NCBI GenBank assembly: GCA_013284265.1
Contig: JABTBR010000001.1
Coordinates: 186,001 to 250,000, forward strand
Direction of reading: 5' to 3'
Source of the DNA: Oxalobacteraceae bacterium
GTDB taxonomy: Bacteria > Pseudomonadota > Gammaproteobacteria > Burkholderiales > Burkholderiaceae_D
Length of the DNA: 64,000 nucleotides
Part shown: positions 52,885 to 62,362 of the stretch, piece by piece
Position numbering within the stretch: the stretch's first letter is position 1
Layout: every line of letters starts with the position of its first letter
The notes under the pieces: generated by a model
Told to the model about the DNA's origin: nothing
What the model saw: the letters and a program-made list of their open reading frames with translations, nothing else
Database searches by the model: none
Translations under genes and position numbers: made by a program

Positions 52885-52935
52885 ACGTGCCGCTGCGCTT
52901 CTAGATCTGATGGTAAGGGGCCGGCGCCTTTATGT

Positions 52936-53001
52936 AAACCCACGGCAAAGAGCGGGGGTCTGACCCGGCGGGTCAGACCCCAGGGTTACGCCGTGGGTTT
53001 T
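52936..53001. repeat. palindromic repeat, copy 4
   Basis: Begins AAACCCACGGCAAAGAGC and ends GGGTTACGCCGTGGGTTTT, with GGGGTCTGACCC / GGGTCAGACCCC inside. Lies between the convergent egtB and lnt-like genes. Confidence 0.86.
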
Positions 53002-53023
53002 GACATGCGCCGCCGGCCCGCAA

Positions 53024-54550
53024 CTAGTCTGTGTACGCTTCCAGCGCCGCCTTGCGCCGCTGTGCGATCTTCTTCTGTCGTCCCGACACCGTCAGCGCCG
53101 CGCTGACGGCCACGCACAGCCAGCCGAAGCCATCGCCGATGCGGGTGTACAGCGTGGCGACCGGCGCCGCCACGTTGGCCTTGGCCAGCAGCGTGGTTCC
53201 CGGCATGGACGCGCTGCTGGCGCTGGCCAGCACGCGGCCGTAGGCGTCGCTCACCGTCAGCAATCCTTCGCGCGCGCTGCGCACCACCATGTAGCCATTT
53301 TCCACGCCGCGCATGACCGTCATGCCGGCCGTCATGGCGGCGTCCAGTCGGAAGTCCCAGGCCGGCACCAGCATCACACTCGCGCCGCGTTCCCCATACT
53401 CGCGCCCCAGTTCACCGAAATGCATATCCTTGCAGATGGCCAGGCCGTAGCTGTGTCCGGCGATTCCTTGCAGTGCGTAGTCGCTGCCAGCCTGGTAGTG
53501 GCGTTCGGGCGGCGCCAGGTGATGCTTCTGGTAGTTCTGCACCTGCGTGCCGTCGGGGGCGAACAGCCAGGCGCGGTTCTGCAGCGTACCGCCGTTTTCC
53601 AGACCGACGCCCAGCGCGATCCATACTTTCAGGCGCGCCGCCAGCGCACCGAAGACCCTGCGCAGGCGGTCTGCCTGGGCCGGTGCCAGCACGGCGATTT
53701 TCTCGGGCAGCACAATCACTTGCGCTCCACGCGCGGCCAGTGCGGCGGCGTGGTCGCTGTACTGGCGCCAGATCGCCTCGGCCTGCGCGGCCGGCATGGC
53801 GGGGAAGATCAGGTCGTCGATCGCCACCAGGCCGAAGGTGGTGGCCGGGCTGGCCGGGCTGGTGATAGGCAACGCGCCGTTGGAAGGTTCGGCCGCCGCG
53901 GGCGCGCCCAGTTGCAGGCGCAGCGCGCCATAGCCCAGGCCAGCGACGACGATCAGGGTGGTGGCGGCGTAGGCACGCCCGGCCTGCGGCATCCGTCCGC
54001 GATAGCTGAGCGCGAGCGCCAGCGCCGAGGCCGGCAGCGACAGCAGGAACAGCAGGCCGCTCAGACCGAACACGGTGCTCACTTGCAGCGCAGGGAGGAA
54101 ATCAGCCTGGGTATAGGCCAGGCTGCCCCAGTTGCCGTCGGGGAGCAGGGCCAGCATCAGCGTATCGACGCCGGTGTGGAACAGCGGATAGGCGAACACC
54201 GTCCACCAACTGCCGTAGCGCAGGATCACGCGGCGCGCGCCCATCACCACGATCAGCATCAGCAGGGTACGCGCCAGCAGCACGGCGAGCACCAGGGGCG
54301 CGGGCATCAGCAGCGAGAAATAGGGGATGTTGACGGACAGGCCGATCAGCGCGGCCAGCGCCACGCTCCAGCGCGCCGTGCCCACGCCGGAACGCAGCGC
54401 CAGTAGCAGCATGGGCACGGGAGCGATCCAGGCCAGCCACCAGACCGGATGCAAGCCCAGCACGCAGGCCAGCGCCACGCCGGCGCCGCCGGCGGCGGCC
54501 AGGCGTTGCCAGAGGGGCAGTTCAAGAGGGGCGGGGCGAACGGCAGGCAT
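53024..54550 (-). CDS. apolipoprotein N-acyltransferase-like membrane protein (nitrilase superfamily)
   Basis: About 508 residues. Residues 1-230 form six to seven membrane helices, residues 250-480 a nitrilase-like domain. Catalytic candidates are Glu in VIVLPEKIAVL, Lys in NYQKHHLAPPER and Cys in GLAICKDMHFGELGREYGERGA. Classical Lnt has CYE at the last site; here it is CKD, so this is a divergent paralogue, not proven as Lnt. Start at 54550 follows AAAGGA at good spacing; ATG 54556 is an alternative. Convergent with egtB, copies 4 and 5 of the repeat flank it. Confidence 0.8.
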   Translation of the reverse strand: MPAVRPAPLELPLWQRLAAAGGAGVALACVLGLHPVWWLAWIAPVPMLLLALRSGVGTARWSVALAALIGLSVNIPYFSLLMPAPLVLAVLLARTLLMLIVVMGARRVILRYGSWWTVFAYPLFHTGVDTLMLALLPDGNWGSLAYTQADFLPALQVSTVFGLSGLLFLLSLPASALALALSYRGRMPQAGRAYAATTLIVVAGLGYGALRLQLGAPAAAEPSNGALPITSPASPATTFGLVAIDDLIFPAMPAAQAEAIWRQYSDHAAALAARGAQVIVLPEKIAVLAPAQADRLRRVFGALAARLKVWIALGVGLENGGTLQNRAWLFAPDGTQVQNYQKHHLAPPERHYQAGSDYALQGIAGHSYGLAICKDMHFGELGREYGERGASVMLVPAWDFRLDAAMTAGMTVMRGVENGYMVVRSAREGLLTVSDAYGRVLASASSASMPGTTLLAKANVAAPVATLYTRIGDGFGWLCVAVSAALTVSGRQKKIAQRRKAALEAYTD

Positions 54551-54684
54551 TGACATCCTTTTCCGGTAAGCGGGTAGCGCATTCTAGTGCAAGCACCCGC
54601 GCGATTGCCGGAAAAGCATACTTATTTTGTAATGTTGCGGCGCTTGAGCAACGGTGGGAGGCGTAGGGGCCGATGCGCTTTTTA

Positions 54685-54748
54685 GAACCCAAGGCGTAAC
54701 CCTGGGGTCTGACCCGGCGGGTCAGACCCCGGCTCTTTGCCGTGGGTT
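54685..54748. repeat. palindromic repeat, copy 5
   Basis: Begins GAACCCAAGGCGTAACCCTGGGG and ends CCCCGGCTCTTTGCCGTGGGTT; orientation is opposite to copies 1, 4 and 7. Lies between the lnt-like and chemoreceptor genes. Confidence 0.85.
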
Positions 54749-54810
54749 GAAGGCAAAGCCAGCGGCTCGCCAGCCAAGTACTTTCGCGGCCATGGTACTT
54801 GCCGTGGGTG

Positions 54811-56415
54811 TTAACCAGCCAAACGGGGAACCGGGGCGTGCTTGCGGTGCTGCAGGCGCGGGTGGCTGGCTTCGCCATGGAGCCGGAACTGGCTGACCAG
54901 CTGCTCCAGTTCGCCCGCCTGCTCCTGCATGGCGGCGGCCGCGGCGGCGGCCTGTTCGACCAGCGCGGCGTTCTGCTGGGTGACATGGTCCATCTGCGAT
55001 ATGGCCACGTTGATCTGCTCGATGCCATTGGTCTGCTCGTTGTTGGCCTGCGAGATTTCGCCGACGATGTCGGTCACGCGGCGCACGCTGGCCACCACTT
55101 CATCCATGGTGCTGCCGGCCTGTTCGACCAGGCGGGCGCCGGTGTCGACCTTGTCGACCGAGTCGGCGATCAGCTCCTTGATTTCCTTGGCGGCGCTGGC
55201 CGAGCGCTGCGCCAGGTTGCGCACCTCGGAGGCGACCACGGCGAAGCCGCGCCCCTGTTCGCCGGCCCGTGCCGCCTCGACGGCGGCGTTGAGGGCCAGG
55301 ATATTGGTCTGGAAGGCGATGCCGTCGATGACGGCGATGATGTCGACGATGCGGCGCGAGGAATCGTTGATCGAACCCATGGTATCGATCACCTGCGACA
55401 CCACGCTGCCGCCGCGCTGGGCCACTTGCGAGGCCGACTGCGCCAGCACATTGGCCTGGCGCGCGTTGTCGGCGTTCTGCTTGACGGTGGAGGTAAGCTC
55501 TTCCATCGAGGAGGCGGTTTCTTCCAGCGCGCTGGCCTGCGCCTCGGTGCGCGACGACAGGTCCATATTGCCGCTGGCGATTTCGCTCGATGCGGTGGCG
55601 ATGGTGACGGTGCCATTGCGCACCTGGCCGACGATGCCGGCCAGATTGTCGTTCATGTCGCGCAGGGCATGCAGCAACTGGCCCGCTTCGTCGCGGTGGG
55701 CCGACTGGATATTGCTGGTCAGGTCGCCGGCGGCGACGGCGCGCGCCACTTTCAAGGCGTAGGAGATCGGGGTGGTGATCGAGTGCGTCACCCGCCAGGC
55801 AAAGGCGGCGCCGATCAGCAGGGCGGCGATGCCCAGGCCGGTGATCAGCTGGCCGGCAATGGAAATGTCATGCTTCACCAACTCGCCATTCTGGACGACG
55901 ATATTCCTTTGCAGGTCGCTCAATTCCTTGATGCTGGTCTGCAGCTTGTTCAGGCGCGGCAAGGTGTCCTTGCTCATCATGGCGGAGGCTTCGTCGCGCT
56001 GGCCGGCGGCGATCAGTTTGCTGACCTGGCTGAACGAGGCCACATACTGGCCGCGCTGCTCGCCGATGGCCGCCAGCATGGCCTTGCCTTCGGGTTTGTA
56101 GACCAGCTTATTGAGCGTTTCGAGCGCGGCGCCGATGATTTTTTTATTCGCGTCGACTTCGCCGTAGATGGCGGCGCTGCGGGCCGGATCGGCGATGAAC
56201 AGCTCCAGCACCAGCGCCGAATTGGCGCGCGTCGTGCTGCTGACGATGGCGGCGGCGTCGGCCTTGACCCAGTCCTTGTCGAGAATCGTGGTGTTGAGTT
56301 CGCCGATATTGCTCAGCCGTTGTAAGCCGACCACAATCAGGATCAGCATCAAGACTAACACCGCCCCAAAACCCAAGCCGAGACGAAGACCGATTTTCAG
56401 ATTCGAGATGTTCAT
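54811..56415 (-). CDS. methyl-accepting chemotaxis protein
   Basis: A 534-residue chemoreceptor: membrane helix ([14 protein letters not shown]) at 17-30, periplasmic 4HB_MCP-type sensor, second helix ([17 protein letters not shown], about 198-215), HAMP, and the cytoplasmic signalling domain with hairpin tip [54 protein letters not shown]. Methylation helices are present; no CheR pentapeptide is obvious at the C-terminus (HAPVPRLAG). GGAG precedes ATG 56415. Ligand unknown. Confidence 0.94.
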   Translation of the reverse strand: MNISNLKIGLRLGLGFGAVLVLMLILIVVGLQRLSNIGELNTTILDKDWVKADAAAIVSSTTRANSALVLELFIADPARSAAIYGEVDANKKIIGAALETLNKLVYKPEGKAMLAAIGEQRGQYVASFSQVSKLIAAGQRDEASAMMSKDTLPRLNKLQTSIKELSDLQRNIVVQNGELVKHDISIAGQLITGLGIAALLIGAAFAWRVTHSITTPISYALKVARAVAAGDLTSNIQSAHRDEAGQLLHALRDMNDNLAGIVGQVRNGTVTIATASSEIASGNMDLSSRTEAQASALEETASSMEELTSTVKQNADNARQANVLAQSASQVAQRGGSVVSQVIDTMGSINDSSRRIVDIIAVIDGIAFQTNILALNAAVEAARAGEQGRGFAVVASEVRNLAQRSASAAKEIKELIADSVDKVDTGARLVEQAGSTMDEVVASVRRVTDIVGEISQANNEQTNGIEQINVAISQMDHVTQQNAALVEQAAAAAAAMQEQAGELEQLVSQFRLHGEASHPRLQHRKHAPVPRLAG

Positions 56416-56538
56416 GCTGACGCTCCATAAGGGAATGGGCTACAAAATGCACAAATGCTGCGCTGCGGGAATAAGTATAGCGCCGATTCGGAAAATCAGT
56501 GACGTATGGAAACTACTAATTTGATGCGGACTAAGACA

Positions 56539-56567
56539 GGCACGGAAACCCGGCGGGTTTCCGTGCC
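56539..56567 (-). terminator. strong hairpin downstream of leuA
   Basis: GGCACGGAAACCC-GGC-GGGTTTCCGTGCC, a perfect 13-base stem with 3-base loop, 10 bases after the leuA stop in the minus direction. The T-run is short (TGTCTT), so termination is likely but not classical. Confidence 0.65.
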
Positions 56568-56576
56568 AGAGGGGAA

Positions 56577-58277
56577 TTACGCGGCGACGCTGGCGTTGCG
56601 GCCCGCTTCTGCGCTGGCGTTCTGGTTCAACTGGCGGTTCACGGCGCTGAGCACGGCCTTGAAGGAGGCGGTGACGATATTGCTGTCAATGGCTGCACCG
56701 AACAAGGTCGGGCCGTTGGCCAGGCGCAGTTCGACGTAGCAGGCGGCCTTGGCGTTGGCGCCGGAACCGATCGAATGCTCGTGGTAGTCCATCAGCTTGA
56801 TGTCCAGGCCGAGCGCATTGACGAAGGCGTCGATCGGGCCGTTGCCGCCGCCTTGCAGCGCGAGCGCGGACTGTCGGTGGGTCAGGGCGATGTCGATCTG
56901 CACCGGCTCGTCGCTGGTGGTGTCTTCCACCAGCTTGTGCGAAGCGTAGGCGTAAGGCGTGGTCTGCTCGAAGTACTCGCGGCTGAAGATCTCGTGGATG
57001 CCGTCGGCGGTGATTTCCAGGCCGGTGGCGTCGGCCACGGCTTGTACCGCACGCGAAAACTCGATCTGCAGGCGGCGCGGCAAGACCAGGCCGTAGTCCT
57101 GTTCCAGCAGATAGGCCATGCCGCCCTTGCCGGACTGGCTGTTGACGCGGATCACGGCGTCGTAGCTGCGGCCGAGGTCAGCCGGGTCGATCGGCAGGTA
57201 AGGGATTTCCCATGGCGCGCCTTCCTTCTGCTGGGCGAAGCCCTTCTTGATCGCATCCTGGTGCGAGCCGGAGAAGGCGGTGAAGACCAGGTCGCCCACA
57301 TAAGGGTGGCGCGGGTGGACCGGCAACTGGTTGCACTCTTCCACGCATTTGCGCACTTCGTCGATGTCCGAGAAGTCCAGGCCCGGATGCACGCCCTGGG
57401 TGTAGAGGTTCAGCGCGAGCGTGACCAGATCGACATTGCCGGTGCGTTCGCCATTGCCGAACAGGCAACCTTCGACGCGGTCGGCGCCGGCCATGACGGC
57501 CAGTTCGGCCGAGGCCACGGCGGTGCCGCGGTCATTGTGCGGGTGTACGCTGATGAGCAGCGAGTCGCGGCGCGCCAGCTTGCGCGACATCCATTCGATC
57601 TGGTCGGCGTAGACGTTGGGGGTGCTGCATTCCACCGTCGACGGCAGGTTGACGATCATCTTGCGTTCCGGGGTCGGTTCCCAGATCGCGCTGACGGCAT
57701 CGACGATGTGCTTGGAGAAGTCGAGTTCGGTGGTGGAGAACGATTCCGGCGTGTATTCGAACACCCATTCGGTTTGCGGATGCTGGGCTACCAGTTCCTT
57801 GACCAGGCGGGTGCCGCTGGTGGCGATATTGGTGATTTCCTCGCGCGACATGCCGAACACCACTTTGCGGAACACCGGGGCCACCGAGTTATACAGGTGC
57901 ACCATGGCGCGCTTGGCGCCGACAACGGAGTCGACGGTGCGGCGGATCAGCTCTTCGCGCGACTGGGTCAGTACGATGATGGTGACGTCGTCGGGGATGC
58001 GGTTTTCATCGATCAGGCTGCGCACGAAGTCGAAATCGGTCTGGGAAGCCGAAGGGAAGCCCACTTCGATCTCTTTCAAGCCTATCTTGACGAGCAACTC
58101 GAAGAAGCGCAGTTTCTTGTCGGCGCTCATGGGCTCGATCAGGGACTGGTTGCCGTCGCGCAAGTCGGTGCTCATCCAGATAGGCGGCTTGGTGATGATC
58201 TGGTTAGGCCACTGGCGGTCGGACAATTGCACGGCGGGGAAGGCGCGATACTTCGCTGCTGGGTTTTGCAACATCAT
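56577..58277 (-). CDS. leuA: 2-isopropylmalate synthase
   Basis: A 566-residue enzyme of the long LeuA form. Metal/catalytic motifs: [105 protein letters not shown], then a C-terminal LeuA dimerisation/regulatory domain that carries leucine feedback inhibition ([43 protein letters not shown]). It condenses acetyl-CoA and 2-oxoisovalerate, first step of leucine synthesis. Starts MML with AGGAG six bases upstream of 58277. A leader peptide with leucine codons lies upstream. Confidence 0.96.
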   Translation of the reverse strand: MMLQNPAAKYRAFPAVQLSDRQWPNQIITKPPIWMSTDLRDGNQSLIEPMSADKKLRFFELLVKIGLKEIEVGFPSASQTDFDFVRSLIDENRIPDDVTIIVLTQSREELIRRTVDSVVGAKRAMVHLYNSVAPVFRKVVFGMSREEITNIATSGTRLVKELVAQHPQTEWVFEYTPESFSTTELDFSKHIVDAVSAIWEPTPERKMIVNLPSTVECSTPNVYADQIEWMSRKLARRDSLLISVHPHNDRGTAVASAELAVMAGADRVEGCLFGNGERTGNVDLVTLALNLYTQGVHPGLDFSDIDEVRKCVEECNQLPVHPRHPYVGDLVFTAFSGSHQDAIKKGFAQQKEGAPWEIPYLPIDPADLGRSYDAVIRVNSQSGKGGMAYLLEQDYGLVLPRRLQIEFSRAVQAVADATGLEITADGIHEIFSREYFEQTTPYAYASHKLVEDTTSDEPVQIDIALTHRQSALALQGGGNGPIDAFVNALGLDIKLMDYHEHSIGSGANAKAACYVELRLANGPTLFGAAIDSNIVTASFKAVLSAVNRQLNQNASAEAGRNASVAA

Positions 58278-58364
58278 GGGGTGCTCCTGAGTCTTGAATA
58301 GGGGAATGCGGGTGCCCGTGCGGGCAAGACGATGTGGCGACTGGCTGCCGGGCGGCCACTTACA

Positions 58365-58502
58365 CTAGGCCTGGCAACCGGTCGGTAGCAATAGCAGCAG
58401 GCGTACCACGGCGCGCGTACCGAAAGACAATTCGGACGGTGCGGCCAGTGCGAACGAAGCGCCTGCGCGGAATGGGACGGAGGGTGCCGTAGTGAAGAAC
58501 AT
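58365..58502 (-). CDS. candidate leu operon leader peptide
   Basis: A 45-residue frame from ATG 58502 to TAG at 58365, preceded by AGGAAAG. The last residues read VVRLLLLLPTGCQA, five consecutive leucines coded CTG CTG CTA TTG CTA, including rare codons. It ends 87 bases before leuA. Leader RNA downstream holds the short hairpins CTTGCCCGCACGGGCA and GTGGC...GCCAC. This is the layout of ribosome-mediated leucine attenuation. Expression not proven. Confidence 0.6.
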   Translation of the reverse strand: MFFTTAPSVPFRAGASFALAAPSELSFGTRAVVRLLLLLPTGCQA

Positions 58503-58750
58503 CGGTGCAAACTTTCCTGGGGGGTAAGACGCGTGCGGCTTGTGGCCGGACGAAGCAGTGCGAACAAACGAATTTAAGCGCGTGCTAGTAGTAGCGACGC
58601 TAGCGATAGGGCGCGAGCGTGCGACAGCAGGGAAGTGGATAGGTGCAGACGGGTCATGACCTAAATGTAAGGGCTGGGGTACGGGCTTGTCAAGGATTTT
58701 GATGCGCTGCGGCAGGAATAGGCCAACTTGGGCGGGCCGGCAGCGCTGTT

Positions 58751-58817
58751 AGAACCCAAGGCGTAACCCTGGGGTCAGACCCGGCGGGTCTGACCCCGGC
58801 TCTTTGCCGTGGGTTTT
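58751..58817. repeat. palindromic repeat, copy 6
   Basis: Begins AGAACCCAAGGCGTAACCCT and ends GGCTCTTTGCCGTGGGTTTT, with GGGGTCAGACCC / GGGTCTGACCCC inside. Lies in the intergenic space between the leuA leader region and the crystallin gene. Confidence 0.86.
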
Positions 58818-58871
58818 TGCGAAAGCCGGCGGCCCCTGGACTCAGGGGGATGCCGCAGGCTTTAACGCAAA

Positions 58872-59675
58872 TTACTGGCGCGGTTCGCCGTTGCGGTTCA
58901 CGGCGATGGTGTTGCCCGGTGCGCTGGCCATCTGGATGCGGTGGTCGGTGCCACGGTAGCGGTAGGTCACGTCCCAATAAGCCGGGGTCTGGCTGGGGAC
59001 GTTTTCGCAGCGGCGCACGTCCTGGGAGGTGGTCTGGCCGCTGCGGCTGCCCATGTTCGAGCCGATGGCCGCGCCGGCGACGGCGCCGCCGGCGGTGGCC
59101 ACATCGCGCCCGGTGCCGCCGCCGACCTGGTGACCGAGGATGCCGCCGATGACGGCACCGGCGATGGCGCCGCCGACGCCGCTATTATTATGTTGCTGGG
59201 TCACCTGGCCGCGTTCGATCCAGCAGCGCTGCTCGTCGGCGCCCACCACGGCCCTGGCCGAGGTGACGGGCGCCTGGAACACGTTTTCGTTGGGACGGCG
59301 GCGGTATTCATAGTCGGCCACCGGCAGCGGTTCCGGCGCTTCGTTGTCATAGCGGTTGCGCCGTGCGGCCGGGCGTACCGAGGAAATGCGGTCGTTCATG
59401 CCCATGCGGCTGAGCGAATCGTAACTGCCTTTGCGCAGCACCATGCAGTTGCCGCGGAAGTTGGCGTCGTCGCACACTTCCCAGCGGCCCGACTCCACGA
59501 TCACCGAGGACGAGCGGTCATTGAAGCCGCCGCGCGAAAAGTCGCGGATCGGCTTGTTGGTGGTGACGGCGCGGCCGCGCCAGCCATCGTTTTCGTACAG
59601 GGTGATCTGGGCCAGCGCCTGGGCGCTGAGGGTAAGGGTGGCGATCGCCAGGGCGATTTTAATTGGTGTTGTCAT
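58872..59675 (-). CDS. beta/gamma-crystallin domain protein with glycine-zipper segment
   Basis: A 267-residue exported protein (signal MTTPIKIALAIATLTLSAQALA). Residues about 24-100 have two crystallin-like motifs: ITLYENDGWRGRAVTTNKPIRDFSRGGFNDRSSSVIVESGRWEVCDDANFRGNCMVLRKGSYDSLSRMGMNDRISSVRP, with the Ca-binding-type N/D-x-x-S-S blocks. A flexible Pro/Asn-rich linker follows, then the 17-kDa-antigen-like glycine zipper (VGGAIAGAVIGGILGHQVGGGTGRDVATAGGAVAGAAIGSNMG). Likely envelope stress/structural protein. GGAGG precedes ATG 59675. The fusion is uncommon. Confidence 0.85.
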   Translation of the reverse strand: MTTPIKIALAIATLTLSAQALAQITLYENDGWRGRAVTTNKPIRDFSRGGFNDRSSSVIVESGRWEVCDDANFRGNCMVLRKGSYDSLSRMGMNDRISSVRPAARRNRYDNEAPEPLPVADYEYRRRPNENVFQAPVTSARAVVGADEQRCWIERGQVTQQHNNSGVGGAIAGAVIGGILGHQVGGGTGRDVATAGGAVAGAAIGSNMGSRSGQTTSQDVRRCENVPSQTPAYWDVTYRYRGTDHRIQMASAPGNTIAVNRNGEPRQ

Positions 59676-59868
59676 GGAATCCTCCGGATATTGTTATTCG
59701 GCACTAGGTGCGCGGCTTGGGGTACCGGACCACAATGCCTTGTTCGGAGGAATCCTTCTGTACGGTTGGCAACATAGCGCCAACATCGCGGCACATCGCG
59801 CGAGCGTTCGAGCCGCTTCAACTGGCGCGATGGCGGCGGCGCGCTGTTGCCGCCATGTTCGTCGCGTT

Positions 59869-59934
59869 GACTGGCGCTATGCGTCGACCTGCACCCGGGC
59901 CGACTGGCGCTATGCGTCGACCTGCACCCGGGCC
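59869..59934. repeat. 33-base perfect tandem duplication at the 3' end of selD
   Basis: The unit from GACTGGCGCTATGCGTC to ...CACCCGGGCC occurs twice back to back (59869-59901 and 59902-59934). The right copy contains the last codons and stop of selD; the left copy lies just outside the gene. It looks like recent local slippage or a duplication. Confidence 0.92.
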
Positions 59935-60959
59935 GGACCGTCGGCCATGCGGCCGATGACGGCGGCGTCGGCGAAGCCTTCGCGCGCGAACAGGGCCAGC
60001 ACCGCGTCCGCGCTGGCGGCATCGCAGGAAACCAGCAGGCCGCCCGAGGTTTGCGGATCGGTCAGCAGGGTGTGCTGGGCCGGGCTGATGGCCGGGGCCA
60101 GCGTCACGTCCTTGCCGTAGGCATCCCAGTTGCGGCCGGAGGCGCCGGTGAAGTAGCCGTCGTGGGCCAGTTGTTCGACGCCGGGGAGCAGGGGAATGGC
60201 CGCCATGTCCAGCTGCGCCGTCAGCTTCGAGCCGCGCGCGATTTCCAGCAGGTGGCCCAGCAGGCCGAAACCGGTGACGTCGGTCAGCGCGTGGACCCCA
60301 TCGAGTTCCGACAGGGCCTTGCCCGGCTTGTTCAATTTGGTGGTGCTGGCGATCATGGCGGCATAGCCTTCCGGCCCCAGCACGTCCTTTTTCAGCGCGG
60401 CCGACAGCACGCCCACGCCCAGCGGTTTGCCCAGTATCAGCACGTCGCCGGCGCGCGCGTCGGCATTGCGCTTGACCCGGGACGGATGCACCAGGCCCAG
60501 CACCACCAGGCCGTAGATCGGTTCGACCGAATCGATGGTGTGGCCGCCGGCGATCGGGATGCCGGCCTCGGCGCAGATCGATTCGCCGCCGCGGATGATC
60601 TGGCCTATGGTCTCGAGCGGCAACTGATTGATCGGCATGCCGACCAGGGCCAGCGCCATGATGGGCGTGCCGCCCATTGCATACACGTCGGAGATGGCGT
60701 TGGTGGCGGCGATGCGGCCGAAGTCGAAGGGATCGTCGACGATGGGCATGAAGAAATCGGTGGTGGCGATCAGTGCCTGCTCGTCGTTGAGGCGGTAGAC
60801 GGCGGCGTCGTCGGCCGTCTCGATGCCGACCATCAGTTCCTTCGGCACCGGGAAGCCGGAGGAGTTCTTCAGGATCTCGGACAGCACGCCGGGGGCGATC
60901 TTGCAGCCGCAGCCGCCGCCGTGGGAAAAGGAAGTCAGTTTGACGGGGGCTGTGCTCAT
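59910..60959 (-). CDS. selD: selenide, water dikinase (SelD; SenC-like possible)
   Basis: A 349-residue enzyme that makes selenophosphate from selenide and ATP. TSFSHGGGCGCKIAPGVL contains the catalytic Cys17 and Lys20 (Cys here, not selenocysteine), followed by TTDFFMPIVDDPFDFGRIAATNAISDVYAMGGTPIMALALVGMP, ADARAGDVLILGKPLGVGVLSAALK and the C-terminal GLVSAD-like TSGGLLVSCDA. Divergent from the SenA-like gene with 52 bases between. It could serve selU/tRNA, selA or selenoneine (SenC). AAGGA precedes ATG 60959. Confidence 0.92.
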   Translation of the reverse strand: MSTAPVKLTSFSHGGGCGCKIAPGVLSEILKNSSGFPVPKELMVGIETADDAAVYRLNDEQALIATTDFFMPIVDDPFDFGRIAATNAISDVYAMGGTPIMALALVGMPINQLPLETIGQIIRGGESICAEAGIPIAGGHTIDSVEPIYGLVVLGLVHPSRVKRNADARAGDVLILGKPLGVGVLSAALKKDVLGPEGYAAMIASTTKLNKPGKALSELDGVHALTDVTGFGLLGHLLEIARGSKLTAQLDMAAIPLLPGVEQLAHDGYFTGASGRNWDAYGKDVTLAPAISPAQHTLLTDPQTSGGLLVSCDAASADAVLALFAREGFADAAVIGRMADGPARVQVDA

Positions 60960-61011
60960 GAGATGATCCTTGGTGATGGTAGGGGCGCGGGAAACTGGCT
61001 ACAATCATCGC

Positions 61012-62211
61012 ATGAGCCTACTCCCCGCTTCGTTCCGCCAGGCCCGGCCCATGCAATTGGCCGAAGCCTTCCAGCAATCGCGCGATTATACGCTGGCGCT
61101 GTTCGACTGCTATGCCGCCGCCGGCCTGGATGTGTCCGCGCGCGTGCCGCAGCTATTGACGCTGAACCCGCCGCTGTGGGAACTGGGCCGTATCGCCTGG
61201 TTCGCCGAATGGTTTGTGCTGCGCGAGGCGCCCACCAGCCACCCGGCGGACGCGCTCTACAACTCCTTGATCACCCAGGGCGATGACTGGTTCGACGCCA
61301 CCGTGGCGCACCGGGCCCGCTGGACGCTGGAGCTGCCCAGCACCGGCGCGCTGAAAACCTATTGCCACGAAGTGCTGGACCGGGTGCTCGACCGTCTGAC
61401 CCGCACCCCGAATGAAGATCACTACCTGTATCCGTTCCGGCTGGCGCTGGCCCATGAGGACATGCGTGCCGAGGCCATGCTGGCCGGATTGCAGACGCTG
61501 GGCCTGCCGGTGCCGCCGCAACTGACCCAGGACAATCAGCCCTTGCTGGCGCCGTCGGCGATCGGTTTTCCGGGCGGGCGCCTGCAACTGGGCAGTGCGC
61601 CCGACACCGGCTTCGCCTTCGATAATGAATATCTGGCGCACGGCTGCCTGGTGGCGCCGTTCAGCATCGACAGTACCCTGGTGACCAACGCCCAGTATGC
61701 CGATTTCGTCGGCGATGGCGGTTACGACAACCGCCAGTTCTGGAGCGCCGCCGGCAGCGACTGGATGATGCGCCAGGAACGCTCGGCGCCACGCTACTGG
61801 CAGCGCGATGGCGGCGAATGGCGCACCATGCGCTTCGGCCAGCTGTGCTCCCTGGGCGCGGCCGAACCGGTACGCCATATTAATCTGTACGAGGCCCAGG
61901 CTTATTGCGCCTGGGCCGGGCGCCGCCTGCCCACCGAAACGGAATGGGAATACGCTGCGCTGTCGGGCCATCCGGGCTTCCGCTGGGGCCATCTGTGGGA
62001 GTGGACCGCCTCGCCTTTCGATGCCTATCCGGGCTTTGTGGCGCAGGGCGACCTGGCCTATTCGGCGCCGCACTTCCTCACCCACCAGGTGCTGCGCGGC
62101 GCCTCCTTCGCCACGCCCTCGCGTTTTGGCTCGGCCAAATTCCGCCAGTTCCTGTTGCCCGAGCGCGACGAGCTGTTCGCCGGCCTGCGCACCTGCGCCT
62201 GGCAGCGCTAG
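61012..62211 (+). CDS. EgtB homologue of the SenA (selenoneine synthase) type, with altered iron ligands
   Basis: A 399-residue protein: DinB-like N-terminal domain and FGE-sulfatase-like C-terminal domain ([78 protein letters not shown]). The opening [20 protein letters not shown] is the SenA-type signature rather than WHLAHTTW of EgtB. At the iron-ligand positions, His of the WELGH motif is Arg60 (CGT) and the second His of HEDMH is Arg152 (CGT); only His148 and Glu154 remain. A divergent selD is adjacent. SenB was not found in the window. Start: no ribosome site; TACAAT at 61000-61005 lies 7 bases before ATG, so a leaderless mRNA is possible. Confidence 0.8.
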   Translation: MSLLPASFRQARPMQLAEAFQQSRDYTLALFDCYAAAGLDVSARVPQLLTLNPPLWELGRIAWFAEWFVLREAPTSHPADALYNSLITQGDDWFDATVAHRARWTLELPSTGALKTYCHEVLDRVLDRLTRTPNEDHYLYPFRLALAHEDMRAEAMLAGLQTLGLPVPPQLTQDNQPLLAPSAIGFPGGRLQLGSAPDTGFAFDNEYLAHGCLVAPFSIDSTLVTNAQYADFVGDGGYDNRQFWSAAGSDWMMRQERSAPRYWQRDGGEWRTMRFGQLCSLGAAEPVRHINLYEAQAYCAWAGRRLPTETEWEYAALSGHPGFRWGHLWEWTASPFDAYPGFVAQGDLAYSAPHFLTHQVLRGASFATPSRFGSAKFRQFLLPERDELFAGLRTCAWQR

Positions 62212-62362
62212 GGTGGCGCCAGGGCAGCGCTTTGGCGGCGTGGCTGGCCCGGCGACGCTCGCGCGGCCATGCGGCTGGCTCGCTGGGTCATGCTGTAACG
62301 GCAAGGGAAGGGTGTTGGTAAAGTTATACTGCTGGCCTACATCTTTACCGCTGCGAGCCAGA

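Noticed and set aside
58274-58567. Longer minus-strand frame overlapping the leuA leader
   Set aside because: Arg/Pro-rich, no ribosome site, different frame from the Leu-codon leader.
61808-62362. N-terminal extension of the lipoprotein
   Set aside because: Overlaps the SenA-like gene in another frame; the lipoprotein signal starts at 62363.
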